From assembly GCA_019192455.1 (NCBI GenBank), contig JAHCML010000003.1, forward strand, positions 415,294-479,293: a DNA stretch of 64,000 nt, given 5' to 3'. The stretch's first letter is position 1, and each line of letters starts with the position of its first letter. The stretch is from Alphaproteobacteria bacterium SS10. GTDB lineage: Bacteria; Pseudomonadota; Alphaproteobacteria; TMED2. Position numbers and translations under genes: made by a program. Positions 56,673 through 64,000 of this stretch are shown here, piece after piece. A model generated the notes under the pieces. It saw only the letters and a list, made by a program, of their open reading frames with translations, was not told the DNA's origin and did not search any database.

Positions 56673-56713
56673 AGCAATATTTGGGTGTGCGTTTGAGCGT
56701 TGGCGCTTAACGG

Positions 56714-58009
56714 TTAGCCGCGGACAACGTTGTCCATAATGGCGCCCTCAAAGCTGGCGCGATCAGTATTTGCGTTGCTTAACACGGCATCACTTAGATC
56801 AGCGTCAGTCAGATCAGCCTCTGCGAGGTTACTGCCATCCAGCTTAGTTCGAACCATGGTGGCACCCTTCAGGATTGCACCGGATAGGTTCGAGGCCCAG
56901 ATGCGGCCGGTTGATTTGCCGTTAGCATTCTTCAAGTCAACGCCGCTAACCGTTGCGTCGGTTAGGTCGGCACCGGTCATGTTGCTCTTACGCAGGTTGA
57001 TACCGTTGAGGTTCGCGCCGGTTAGGTTGACCCCAGCCATCTTGGCATTGGACAGGTCAGCCATCAGCATCTCACAGCCGGAGAAGTTGGCATCAGTCAG
57101 GTCGCAGCCAGCCAGATTGGCGCCGGAAAGGTTTACGCCTGATAGATCGATACCTGAGAGGTTCTCACCCGGCAGGTTACACCGCTCACCCTTAGCGCCG
57201 TTGGTCTGCAGCCATTCGATATGGGACTCAATATGGTCCTTAATCAGCTTATCGATACGCTCATCTTCGATCAGCGATGATGGGGTTTTGCCCGCATCGG
57301 TCGATTGCGCAATTGCCGTGCTGATATCAACGCCGGTCAGGTTGGCACCATCGAGATGCGCACCTTCGATTTTGGCGCCGGTCACATCCGCGCCGGTCAG
57401 GTTGGCCTTGCCTAGCTTGGCACCTTTAAGGGATGCGTTCTGAAGGTTTGCACCTTTGAGGTCGACGCCATCAAAACTTACATCGGCCAGATTGGCATTG
57501 GCGAAGTTCACGCCATCCATCTTGGCGCCCTCACAGGTTGCACCGACCATACTCACATTCGCGAGGTTGGCCCCGCTGACATTCGCACGGGTCAGCGTCA
57601 CCTCATCCATATCGGCACCGGAGAGGTCAGATGCACGAACCGCGCCCTCGGTCTTACGCTTCGTGCCGAACAGCGCGCCACCGCGTAAGTCCACGCCCTT
57701 CATGATCGCGCCTTTGAGGATTGCGCCGTTTAGGTCGCAACCGCGCAGATCGGCATTGGTCAGATCGCAATCGGTCAGATTGGCGCCGGAAAGGTTGGCG
57801 GCGAACAGGTCGACCTCGCTCAAATTAGCGCCGGTCAGATCGCAATTGGCGAGGTTTGATCCAGACATCTTAGCCTGGCTCAGATTAACGCGGCTCAGGG
57901 ATGCACCCTCAAGTGTCTCAAAAGACAGGTTTGCGCGTGCGCCGCCTGGCTTAGAGTTAAGCCAGCGATTGTGCTTTTGAAGAATATCCAGCAACTCGTG
58001 GGGGGTCAT
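56714..58009 (-). CDS. Two-module pentapeptide-repeat protein (paralogue of 30068-31411)
   Basis: 431 residues dominated by pentapeptide repeats (runs such as LSGANLTDCDL). As in the paralogue, it has two modules: a helical cap at 3-25 (LLDILQKHNRWLNSKPGGARANL) with repeats to about 235, and a second cap at 246-277 (KDHIESHIEWLQTNGAKGERCNL) with repeats to the end. Loops with charged insertions at about 113-127 and 375-385 also match the paralogue in position. No signal peptide. It stands between the sulfotransferase and the export gene in the polysaccharide locus, but a functional link is unproven. Confidence 0.87.
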   Translation of the reverse strand: MTPHELLDILQKHNRWLNSKPGGARANLSFETLEGASLSRVNLSQAKMSGSNLANCDLTGANLSEVDLFAANLSGANLTDCDLTNADLRGCDLNGAILKGAIMKGVDLRGGALFGTKRKTEGAVRASDLSGADMDEVTLTRANVSGANLANVSMVGATCEGAKMDGVNFANANLADVSFDGVDLKGANLQNASLKGAKLGKANLTGADVTGAKIEGAHLDGANLTGVDISTAIAQSTDAGKTPSSLIEDERIDKLIKDHIESHIEWLQTNGAKGERCNLPGENLSGIDLSGVNLSGANLAGCDLTDANFSGCEMLMADLSNAKMAGVNLTGANLNGINLRKSNMTGADLTDATVSGVDLKNANGKSTGRIWASNLSGAILKGATMVRTKLDGSNLAEADLTDADLSDAVLSNANTDRASFEGAIMDNVVRG

Positions 58010-58289
58010 ATGCGTCCCAAAAAACTAATCGGCTACCCGGTCAACAAACCATCTCGGATCAGAGGTGGTTATTAGGCTTAGGTAATGTCTCGCAGCGTGC
58101 GTTTGACGTGTTTGTTATTGTCAGATTGCCATTGTACCTGGCGTCGTCAAGCGTACCCGGTCACAGTTTGTGCGAACCGGTTGCTGCTGTGACCAAAGGA
58201 CAGGTCATTCCCTATCCATGATCAATCGCTACCTGATTTCCTAATTTGATCCCCAATCCGCTTCTAGTTATAGCGCAATTTTGCTGGAT
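58010..58289. other. Non-coding region with an inverted repeat
   Basis: AT-rich spacer upstream of the pentapeptide gene. GGTCACAG (58159-58166) and CTGTGACC (58187-58194) form a perfect 8-base inverted repeat with a 20-base centre that includes AACCGGTT. It could be an operator or a structured leader for the pentapeptide gene. No reading frame of merit was seen. Confidence 0.4.
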
Positions 58290-58341
58290 CAAAAAACAGT
58301 TCTGCATGCCGATGTTCCGGACGGATCCGTTAGAACTGTTT
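58286..58341 (-). terminator. Rho-independent terminator after the sulfotransferase gene
   Basis: Read on the minus strand, AAACAGTTCT (58341-58332) pairs with AGAACTGTTT (58303-58294), a perfect 10-bp stem, followed by three more T residues to give TTTTTT. The 28-base loop contains GC-rich self-complementary pieces (CGGATCCG, TCCGGA). It lies 23 bases beyond the stop of the sulfotransferase, in the right place to end that transcript. Confidence 0.7.
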
Positions 58342-58363
58342 GGTTTAATAGGGCTATTCGGCT

Positions 58364-59191
58364 CTATCCGGTGATATAGCCAAATCTTTGTAGTGCGGTT
58401 TGTGCAGCACCCGTTACCGCGTCCTGTGATGTTTGCGGCTCCCCCTGCCAACGGCCGAGGGTGCTAGGCGCCTTAACGGTGGCGGCCGCAGAGGCCGTTT
58501 GATCGCCTGAGGGTGCCGCATCAGGGAACAGCCAGTTGCCCAGTCCAGCGACCGTGCTGGTTGGATCGGCACAGAGTTCTTCCAACCGGATTCGGCGATA
58601 GCGTGACGGCCCTAGATGCCGTTCGCCCCAATCAGCCACCTGCATGTTTGCCGTTGCCCATAACGCCGCTGAAGCTGCCGGTGTGTCGGGGTCAAAGGTG
58701 TGCTGGGGGCCCTCACCAAACAGGGCAGCGAAGTGTTTACGGCGTTGGTTTTGATTGTCTGAGAACGCCATGTCCCGGCCGTCGCGCACCACATGGATGA
58801 ACCGGATACCCGGCACTAACGCGGCAATCATCGGCAGCACATACATGGAGCGCGGGTTCTTCCAGCCCCAGGGCGACCCGCCTGGCCGTTCGGTTTGGAA
58901 CTGCTTCATGGCCCGATTAAAACCAGTGTTGGCGCGCAGACGCATCCACCAGCTGGTCTGCGACCAATCGTAATCCAGGCGCCCTTGGCTGCTAATGATC
59001 GGATTGATCCAGCGGTCCAAAAACGGCTCGAAATCCATGGCGTCGCCGGCGCCATTCACCCGCTCGCCCATAAACAGGCCAAGCTCACCCATAATCCCAT
59101 GGAACGCCCGGGTCCCCGATCCGCCCGTGGCGCCTATAACGACGGGCTGCCATTTGGTGGTTGTTGCTGCTGGGGTCGCTACGTCGGTCAT
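58364..59191 (-). CDS. Sulfotransferase family protein
   Basis: 275 residues, predicted cytoplasmic. PVVIGATGGSGTRAFHGIM at about 16-34 is a P-loop-like 5'-phosphosulfate-binding motif, and FIHVVRDGRDMAFSDN at about 130-145 is the 3'-phosphate motif (R-D-G-R-D) of PAPS-dependent sulfotransferases. WGWKNPRSMYVLP between them is also typical. The acceptor is probably a carbohydrate, judging from the neighbouring polysaccharide genes, but this is inference. It is divergent from the GT fusion gene, which has its own sulfotransferase-like domain. Confidence 0.85.
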   Translation of the reverse strand: MTDVATPAATTTKWQPVVIGATGGSGTRAFHGIMGELGLFMGERVNGAGDAMDFEPFLDRWINPIISSQGRLDYDWSQTSWWMRLRANTGFNRAMKQFQTERPGGSPWGWKNPRSMYVLPMIAALVPGIRFIHVVRDGRDMAFSDNQNQRRKHFAALFGEGPQHTFDPDTPAASAALWATANMQVADWGERHLGPSRYRRIRLEELCADPTSTVAGLGNWLFPDAAPSGDQTASAAATVKAPSTLGRWQGEPQTSQDAVTGAAQTALQRFGYITG

Positions 59192-59417
59192 AACTGTCAG
59201 AATGGGCGCTGGGCTGGCATCCGGCGCGGAAAACGGTTAGGAACACGCCGCTGGCAGGGTGCTTAGCGTGACTTATCAGCGGCAAGCATTAGGCGATGCG
59301 GCGACGTTGCGCCAGTGAATTGCCAAGGGCCGCGATTTGCTGGCCTTTGCTATGCTTTATGATTGGACGCGCCTATGGTTTAGGCGCATTAGGCTTTTTG
59401 GGTGATCAAGCGAGATC

Positions 59418-62400
59418 ATGGCCAAACATTTATTGCTCATCGCAGGGATGCATCGTTCCGGCACGTCGCTGGTGACCCGTCTGGTCAACCTTGCGGGCGC
59501 CGATCTGGGTGGTGATATGCTGCCAGCCCAGGATGCCAATCCGAAGGGGTATTGGGAGAACTTAAGCTGCTTCAAGATCCAAGAAGCGCTGTTCGACCAT
59601 CTTGGTCTTGCCTGGAACACACCGTCTGCGTTGCCTGCGGATGCCTTTGACGGCGGTATCGGCGGCCGTGCGGTTGAGGACCTCGCAGCGGTTATTGAGG
59701 ATGAGTTCGCCGATCCTATTGCGGCGGTAAAAGACCCCAAGATTTGTCGACTGATCCCGATTTGGCAGCGTGTGGCCACCGCCACCGATCGTGACCTTGC
59801 CGTCATTCTCAGCCTGCGCCACCCAATGGCGGTTATTAACTCGCTGATTAAGCGGGATGGCATGGGCTTCAACAACGCCCTGCTGCTATGGCTTCGGCAT
59901 ACGCTTGAGTCAGAGCGGGATAGCCGTGGCATGCCGCGTGTGGTCATCGATTACGATGATTGTCTACGCGATTGGCGGTCCACCATCGGCCGCATTGGCA
60001 AGGGCCTCGATCTCGAATGGCCAGTTAGCCTCGATGACATGGCAGAGGATGCGGATGCGTTTGTCGCCAGTGACCTTCGTCACAACCTACCTGCCGACCC
60101 GCCAGCCGGTTTGGCGGCCGATTGTGTCGCGCTCTATCGGCGGCTTCTCAACCTCGGCCCCGGTGAGGCGTTGACGGATGATGATATCGCGCCGTTAACC
60201 GCCTATTTCGAGGCTGTCGACGCGGCCCCCGATATCGTGAATGAGTTAAGCCGTGCCTTCATGACCGCGCGGAATGAGGCGAGTGATTGGGCCCGCCGTA
60301 GCGCCGGTATGATTGCCGAGTTTGAGGCGCGTGATCAGATGATTGAGGAGCGGGATACCCGCATCAATCAGATCATCACAGATTACGACCAGGCGCTGGA
60401 TCAAAAGCAGGATTACATCGACGGGCTTGAGGAAGAGCTGAAGGCTGAGGCTGTGCGTCACCGCACCACCATCGTCGATAGCCAATCCCATATCGCAGCG
60501 GTGACTGAACAGCGCGATGCCTTGAAGCAGACGCTTGAGATCACCTACGCGTCGAAGTCTTGGCGGATTACAGCACCACTGCGGGCCGTGACCCATTTCT
60601 TCAAGGTCCGGGTGGCCCGCTATCGCTACCTGATGGTTCGGTTGTTCTGCGCCCTGCGTCAGGGCGATTGGCGGGCCATTGGGCGGGGAATCAAGCGCGT
60701 GTTGCGCGGCGCTGCGGCGGCCAGCCCGGTTAAGGGTTATGACCAATGGGTGGCGCAATACGACACGCTCAGCGTTGAGGATATGCGTCGGCTGCGCGCC
60801 TATGCCGATACCATGCAGGACCAGCCGCTGATCTCGGTCATTATGCCGGTCTATAAGCCGCCGATGGATGTACTGCAGGAGGCCATCCAGTCGGTGCGCG
60901 ATCAGGTCTATCAGAACTGGGAGCTATGCCTGGTCGATGATGGTGCCGGTGATGCTGACACCATTGCATTCCTTGAGGCACAGGCGGCGGAAGAGCCGCG
61001 CATCAAGCTTCAGGTGAATGCCCATAACCAGAATATCTCTGGCGCCACGAATGACGCGTTTGGCCTGGCCCGCGGTGATTTTGCGGCGATGATGGATCAT
61101 GATGATGTGTTGCGCCCCCACGCCCTGCTGATGGTGGCCGCCGCATTGGAGGAACATCCCGACGCCGACATCATCTATAGTGATGAGGATAAGGTGGATG
61201 AGAAGGGGCGTCGCTACGATCCCCATTTCAAAGCTGCCTGGGACCGGGATCTGTTTTGGACCCAGAATTACCTGAACCACCTCACCGTTATTCGTGCCGC
61301 CCGGATCCGTGATGTGGGCGGTTGGCGCCTTGGCTATGAGGGATCGCAGGACCATGATTTGCTGCTGCGGATCATTGAACAGGTACCGGATGAGAAGATC
61401 ATCCACATCCCGCTGATCCTCTATCACTGGCGTGCTATTGCCGGTTCTGTTGCCGCCGGGGCGGGGGAGAAGGACTACGCCGCCGATGCCGCCAAGCGGG
61501 CGCTGGAGGATCACTTCAAGCGCCTGAGGATGCCGGTTGAGATGGTACCCGCCGCGCCTGAGCTGGGTATTGAGGCATTCCACCGGGCCAAACACGGGCT
61601 GCCAGCGAAACTGCCGCGTGTCTCCCTCATCGTGCCGACCAAGGATAAGGTTGAGCTGCTTAAAGGCTGTGTTGATGGCCTGTTGAACGACACTGACTAC
61701 GACGATCTGGAAGTGCTGATCGTCGATAACAACAGTGAAGAGCAGGCCACCCTCGACTACTTCAAGCAGGTATCGGTGGATGAGCGGGTGCGCGTGCTGC
61801 CTTTTGGTGGCCGCTTCAACTTTTCGGCCATCAATAACTTCGCCGCTGAGCAGGCGACCGGCAGCATCATTGGCCTAATTAACAATGATATTGAGGTCAT
61901 TCACGCCGATTGGCTGCAAGAGATGGTGCGCCATGTGGTGCGGCCAGAGATTGGCTGTGTTGGTGCGCGCCTCTATTACGCCAATGACACGGTTCAGCAT
62001 GCTGGCGTCATCTGTGGTCTTTTGGGCGTTGCGAGCCATGCCCATAAGTACTTCCCGCGCTCAGCACCCGGCTATTTCGGTCGTTTGGTATTGGCCCATC
62101 AATTCACCGCCCAGACCGCGGCGTGTCTCCTCGTCCGGCGGGAGGTTTATGAGCAGGTGGCCGGGTTGGATGAAACCCTCGCCGTTGCCTTCAACGATAT
62201 TGATTTCTGCCTGCGCGTGGCCGCGGCTGGTTACCGCAACCTCTACACCCCGCATGCTGAGCTCTACCACCTAGAGTCGGTTAGCCGCGGGCTTGAGGAT
62301 ACACCGGATAAGATCGTGCGCTTTAACAGTGAAGTGCAGGAGATGCTGGATCGATGGGGCGACTTCTTAGAGGTCGATCCAAGCTACAACCCCAATCTGG

Positions 62401-62603
62401 GGTTAGAGAGCGAGAACTTCGCCCTGGCAAGCCCGCCGCGTGCATACCGCCCGTGGAGCCGTGAGCAATGGCCAAAAGCTGGGAAGGCGCTAACGCGCAC
62501 CCGCACCACGCCGAAGGGACCGACGCAGCCGGATGCCAGTAGCCTGATTAAAGAAGTGGTTAAGCCCGACGCCTTGGTTGGCTCGGTTTCGAACCCCAGT
62601 TAG
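59418..62603 (+). CDS. Fusion: sulfotransferase-like domain, coiled coil, two GT2 domains
   Basis: 1061 residues. Residues 1-230 form a sulfotransferase-like P-loop domain (LIAGMHRSGTSLVTRL at 7-22; ILSLRHPMAVINSL at 130-143). About 285-375 are heptad-rich and likely coiled coil, followed by SWRITAPLR (381-389), a motif often placed before GT2 domains. GT2 domain A starts at 471 (ISVIMPVYK; SDED near 588-591), and domain B at about 735 (VSLIVPTKDKVELL; NNDIEVIH). ATG at 59418 is fixed by a clean start. It probably builds and possibly sulfates a surface polysaccharide. The 3' end overlaps the lipoprotein gene by 44 bases. Confidence 0.88.
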   Translation: MAKHLLLIAGMHRSGTSLVTRLVNLAGADLGGDMLPAQDANPKGYWENLSCFKIQEALFDHLGLAWNTPSALPADAFDGGIGGRAVEDLAAVIEDEFADPIAAVKDPKICRLIPIWQRVATATDRDLAVILSLRHPMAVINSLIKRDGMGFNNALLLWLRHTLESERDSRGMPRVVIDYDDCLRDWRSTIGRIGKGLDLEWPVSLDDMAEDADAFVASDLRHNLPADPPAGLAADCVALYRRLLNLGPGEALTDDDIAPLTAYFEAVDAAPDIVNELSRAFMTARNEASDWARRSAGMIAEFEARDQMIEERDTRINQIITDYDQALDQKQDYIDGLEEELKAEAVRHRTTIVDSQSHIAAVTEQRDALKQTLEITYASKSWRITAPLRAVTHFFKVRVARYRYLMVRLFCALRQGDWRAIGRGIKRVLRGAAAASPVKGYDQWVAQYDTLSVEDMRRLRAYADTMQDQPLISVIMPVYKPPMDVLQEAIQSVRDQVYQNWELCLVDDGAGDADTIAFLEAQAAEEPRIKLQVNAHNQNISGATNDAFGLARGDFAAMMDHDDVLRPHALLMVAAALEEHPDADIIYSDEDKVDEKGRRYDPHFKAAWDRDLFWTQNYLNHLTVIRAARIRDVGGWRLGYEGSQDHDLLLRIIEQVPDEKIIHIPLILYHWRAIAGSVAAGAGEKDYAADAAKRALEDHFKRLRMPVEMVPAAPELGIEAFHRAKHGLPAKLPRVSLIVPTKDKVELLKGCVDGLLNDTDYDDLEVLIVDNNSEEQATLDYFKQVSVDERVRVLPFGGRFNFSAINNFAAEQATGSIIGLINNDIEVIHADWLQEMVRHVVRPEIGCVGARLYYANDTVQHAGVICGLLGVASHAHKYFPRSAPGYFGRLVLAHQFTAQTAACLLVRREVYEQVAGLDETLAVAFNDIDFCLRVAAAGYRNLYTPHAELYHLESVSRGLEDTPDKIVRFNSEVQEMLDRWGDFLEVDPSYNPNLGLESENFALASPPRAYRPWSREQWPKAGKALTRTRTTPKGPTQPDASSLIKEVVKPDALVGSVSNPS

Positions 62604-63678
62604 CGCCTTCTTTGCTCGGATCATGGATCTGATCAAAGGCGCTGCCGATGATCAGTGGGCCATTGGCATCGCGACGCTCTTGTGCAGCGCGATTGCGGTT
62701 CTGGTTGAACAGCTGAGCCTCACGCTGGATCTGGCGGTAGATACCGCGCACATAGCGTGCCTCAGTACCTGCTTTCGGTGAGTAATGACCGCCAAAGCGC
62801 TGGGCGCGATCATCGGCGAGCAAGGACTGCGTTGGGCCGATATAAGGGCTTTGAGCCCCTGCGAGGCCAATCGCGGTTGATTGCAAGAAGCCGTATGTTG
62901 GCACGGCGTCCTGCCGGACCTCACGTCTGACCAACACTCCAGACCGCTCTAAGACATCACCCAATAGGCGACGGCCAAGCTCTAAGCGGGCGTAATCGAC
63001 AAAGTTCTCAACCCGTGGGTCGGCTTGCAGCAATAGGGCTGTGTTCTCACGTGCTGCCATGGTGTCGCGATAGGCCTGCAATAGGCGGGTGCGCTCTTCA
63101 TTGGCATTTGGGCCCGTAGCACGGTCAAAGAGGTTCTTATAGATCGTTGCGAAGTCTTGTGGATCTTCCATGACCATAAGGGCTGAGAAGCTGCCAACCG
63201 TGCCGCCCTGGGCAAATACGTTGTTGTCCCGGGTAACCTGATCCATCCATGGCTCGCGCCGTTCGGTAAGGCGCGCGCGATCCAGGGCGCCGCGCGTGAC
63301 CTCACGGATCGTCTCTGGGTGCTGCTCAGCGATGCCGCCAAAGACGCCCTGACCGCCAAGCCAGCGGGTGATGCGGTCCTTATTCGCGCCATAGTCGCGG
63401 CGGCCATAAGGGTCAACGCGGTTTGGAATTCGATAGGTTCCGAAGATTGGACGACCAGCGGTGGTCTCAGGCGCGTTGTAAGCTGGCAAGGTGTAGTTGC
63501 CGCCAGCGCGGGCATCGGCCAGCGGGCCAGTTCGCAGCACAGTGGATTGAGCGCCGGTTTGTGGTGTCACGGTCGCGCAACCGCCAAGGGTCAGGATGGC
63601 GAGGGCCCCCATGGCAACCACTTTTGGTGATTTAACAGCTTTAGCGAGGCGAATTGCACGTTTTGGTCTGTCTGACAT
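62560..63678 (-). CDS. Putative lipoprotein of unknown function
   Basis: 372 residues. A basic start and hydrophobic helix end in LTLGGCATV, a lipobox with Cys34 as the lipidated residue. The mature part is Arg/Gln-rich and mostly soluble, with IFGTYRIPNRVDPYGRRDYG and a C-terminal GPLIIGSAFDQIHDPS. I do not recognise a family. It lies 21 bases after the small gene at 63700 and its last 44 bases overlap the convergent GT fusion gene. Confidence 0.7.
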   Translation of the reverse strand: MSDRPKRAIRLAKAVKSPKVVAMGALAILTLGGCATVTPQTGAQSTVLRTGPLADARAGGNYTLPAYNAPETTAGRPIFGTYRIPNRVDPYGRRDYGANKDRITRWLGGQGVFGGIAEQHPETIREVTRGALDRARLTERREPWMDQVTRDNNVFAQGGTVGSFSALMVMEDPQDFATIYKNLFDRATGPNANEERTRLLQAYRDTMAARENTALLLQADPRVENFVDYARLELGRRLLGDVLERSGVLVRREVRQDAVPTYGFLQSTAIGLAGAQSPYIGPTQSLLADDRAQRFGGHYSPKAGTEARYVRGIYRQIQREAQLFNQNRNRAAQERRDANGPLIIGSAFDQIHDPSKEGANWGSKPSQPRRRA

Positions 63679-63699
63679 CTTCGGTTTTTCTCACGAGGC

Positions 63700-63990
63700 T
63701 TAGCGCCGCGTCCTTTCTCTTTTCTTTCTTGCTCGTTCGTCCTCTGCCGGTTGGCTAACGGCGAACGTTACATCTTGATCGGCCATCTCATCCATAAGCC
63801 GCTGGATCGTCTCCTCGAGGAGTGCCCGCGGCGGGTTCCGGAAGGTGCCGAAATCAACGGCGTAAGACCATGCGAGGTCATCCCCATCGAGCGCTGCTAC
63901 CACCATTTCGTCAAAACCGTCATTTAGGCCGGTGATGACCTCATCCGCTAGGATTCCAAGGTTTTTGCGGGTGGTGTCCGCTTGCTCCAT
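63700..63990 (-). CDS. Small unknown protein at window edge
   Basis: 96 residues if the ATG at 63990 is right, but the frame stays open to the window edge (upstream codons Ser-Ile-Trp), so it may be longer. The body is acidic and helical (DEVITGLNDGFDEMVV, ETIQRLMDEMADQD), the tail Arg/Lys-rich (KKRERTRR). It ends 21 bases before the lipoprotein gene, suggesting one operon. Family not recognised. Confidence 0.5.
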   Translation of the reverse strand: MEQADTTRKNLGILADEVITGLNDGFDEMVVAALDGDDLAWSYAVDFGTFRNPPRALLEETIQRLMDEMADQDVTFAVSQPAEDERARKKRERTRR

Positions 63991-64000
63991 CCAGATTGAT

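Noticed and set aside
60924-61595. 223-residue minus-strand frame inside the GT fusion gene
   Set aside because: It is antisense to GT2 domain A, whose motifs are intact on the plus strand; no ribosome binding site or family match.
1-64000. CRISPR arrays, tRNAs, insertion sequences, prophage
   Set aside because: No regularly spaced repeats, cloverleaf-like sequences, transposases or phage structural genes were seen while reading the window.

Overview
The window reads as a GC-rich alphaproteobacterial chromosome segment, probably of Rhodospirillales type. Supporting signs are the canonical division and cell wall (dcw) gene order, an FtsZ with a very long Ala/Pro-rich linker and a DIPAFLRRQ end, a GTTC-N7-GTTC SOS box, and small alphaproteobacterial families (DUF4169, RHH_4-type ribbon-helix-helix). 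The genus cannot be named from this sequence alone. No tRNA, rRNA operon, CRISPR array, insertion sequence or phage module was recognised.

Region 1 (1-20.6 kb, all minus strand) is an uninterrupted dcw cluster. In transcription order it runs mraZ, rsmH, ftsL, ftsI, murE, murF, mraY, murD, ftsW, murG, murC, murB, ddl, ftsQ, ftsA, ftsZ, then a hairpin terminator and the start of lpxC, which is cut by the window edge. Most junctions are 1-14 base overlaps, many of ATGA type, so translation is probably coupled. The mraZ leader (20.14-20.56 kb) carries two notable signals: a 10-bp-phased GGG repeat array that looks like an MraZ operator over a candidate promoter, and an alphaproteobacterial LexA box.

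Region 2 (20.56-30 kb) has the RNase P RNA, an AmpD-type amidase and a TerB/DjlA-like protein whose J-domain lacks HPD, all on the minus strand. On the plus strand follow a PilV/shufflon-like prepilin with no recombinase, a GNAT acetyltransferase, a fused 5-oxoprolinase and a sulfotransferase-like gene.

Region 3 (30-46.3 kb) is a mosaic of housekeeping and unknown genes. It includes a two-module pentapeptide protein, a RhtB exporter, fumarase C, SufE, two tandem secreted paralogues of unknown family, a Bfd-like [2Fe-2S] protein, and a divergent LysE/ArgO exporter with an ArgP-like regulator. It also holds an RHH-membrane-EF-hand protein, a SOUL protein, agmatine deiminase and a degenerate EAL protein.

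Region 4 (46.4-64 kb) is a surface-polysaccharide locus. It contains a TauE/SafE permease, a Wzy/WaaL-like ligase or polymerase, a GT4, a Wzz-like co-polymerase without kinase, two GT2 enzymes, a large SLBB export protein, a sulfotransferase, and a 1061-residue sulfotransferase/coiled-coil/double-GT2 fusion. A second two-module pentapeptide protein and several palindromic operator candidates lie inside it. A lipoprotein and a small unknown protein close the window. The locus is probably for synthesis and export of a possibly sulfated exopolysaccharide or O-antigen; the structure cannot be read from the sequence.
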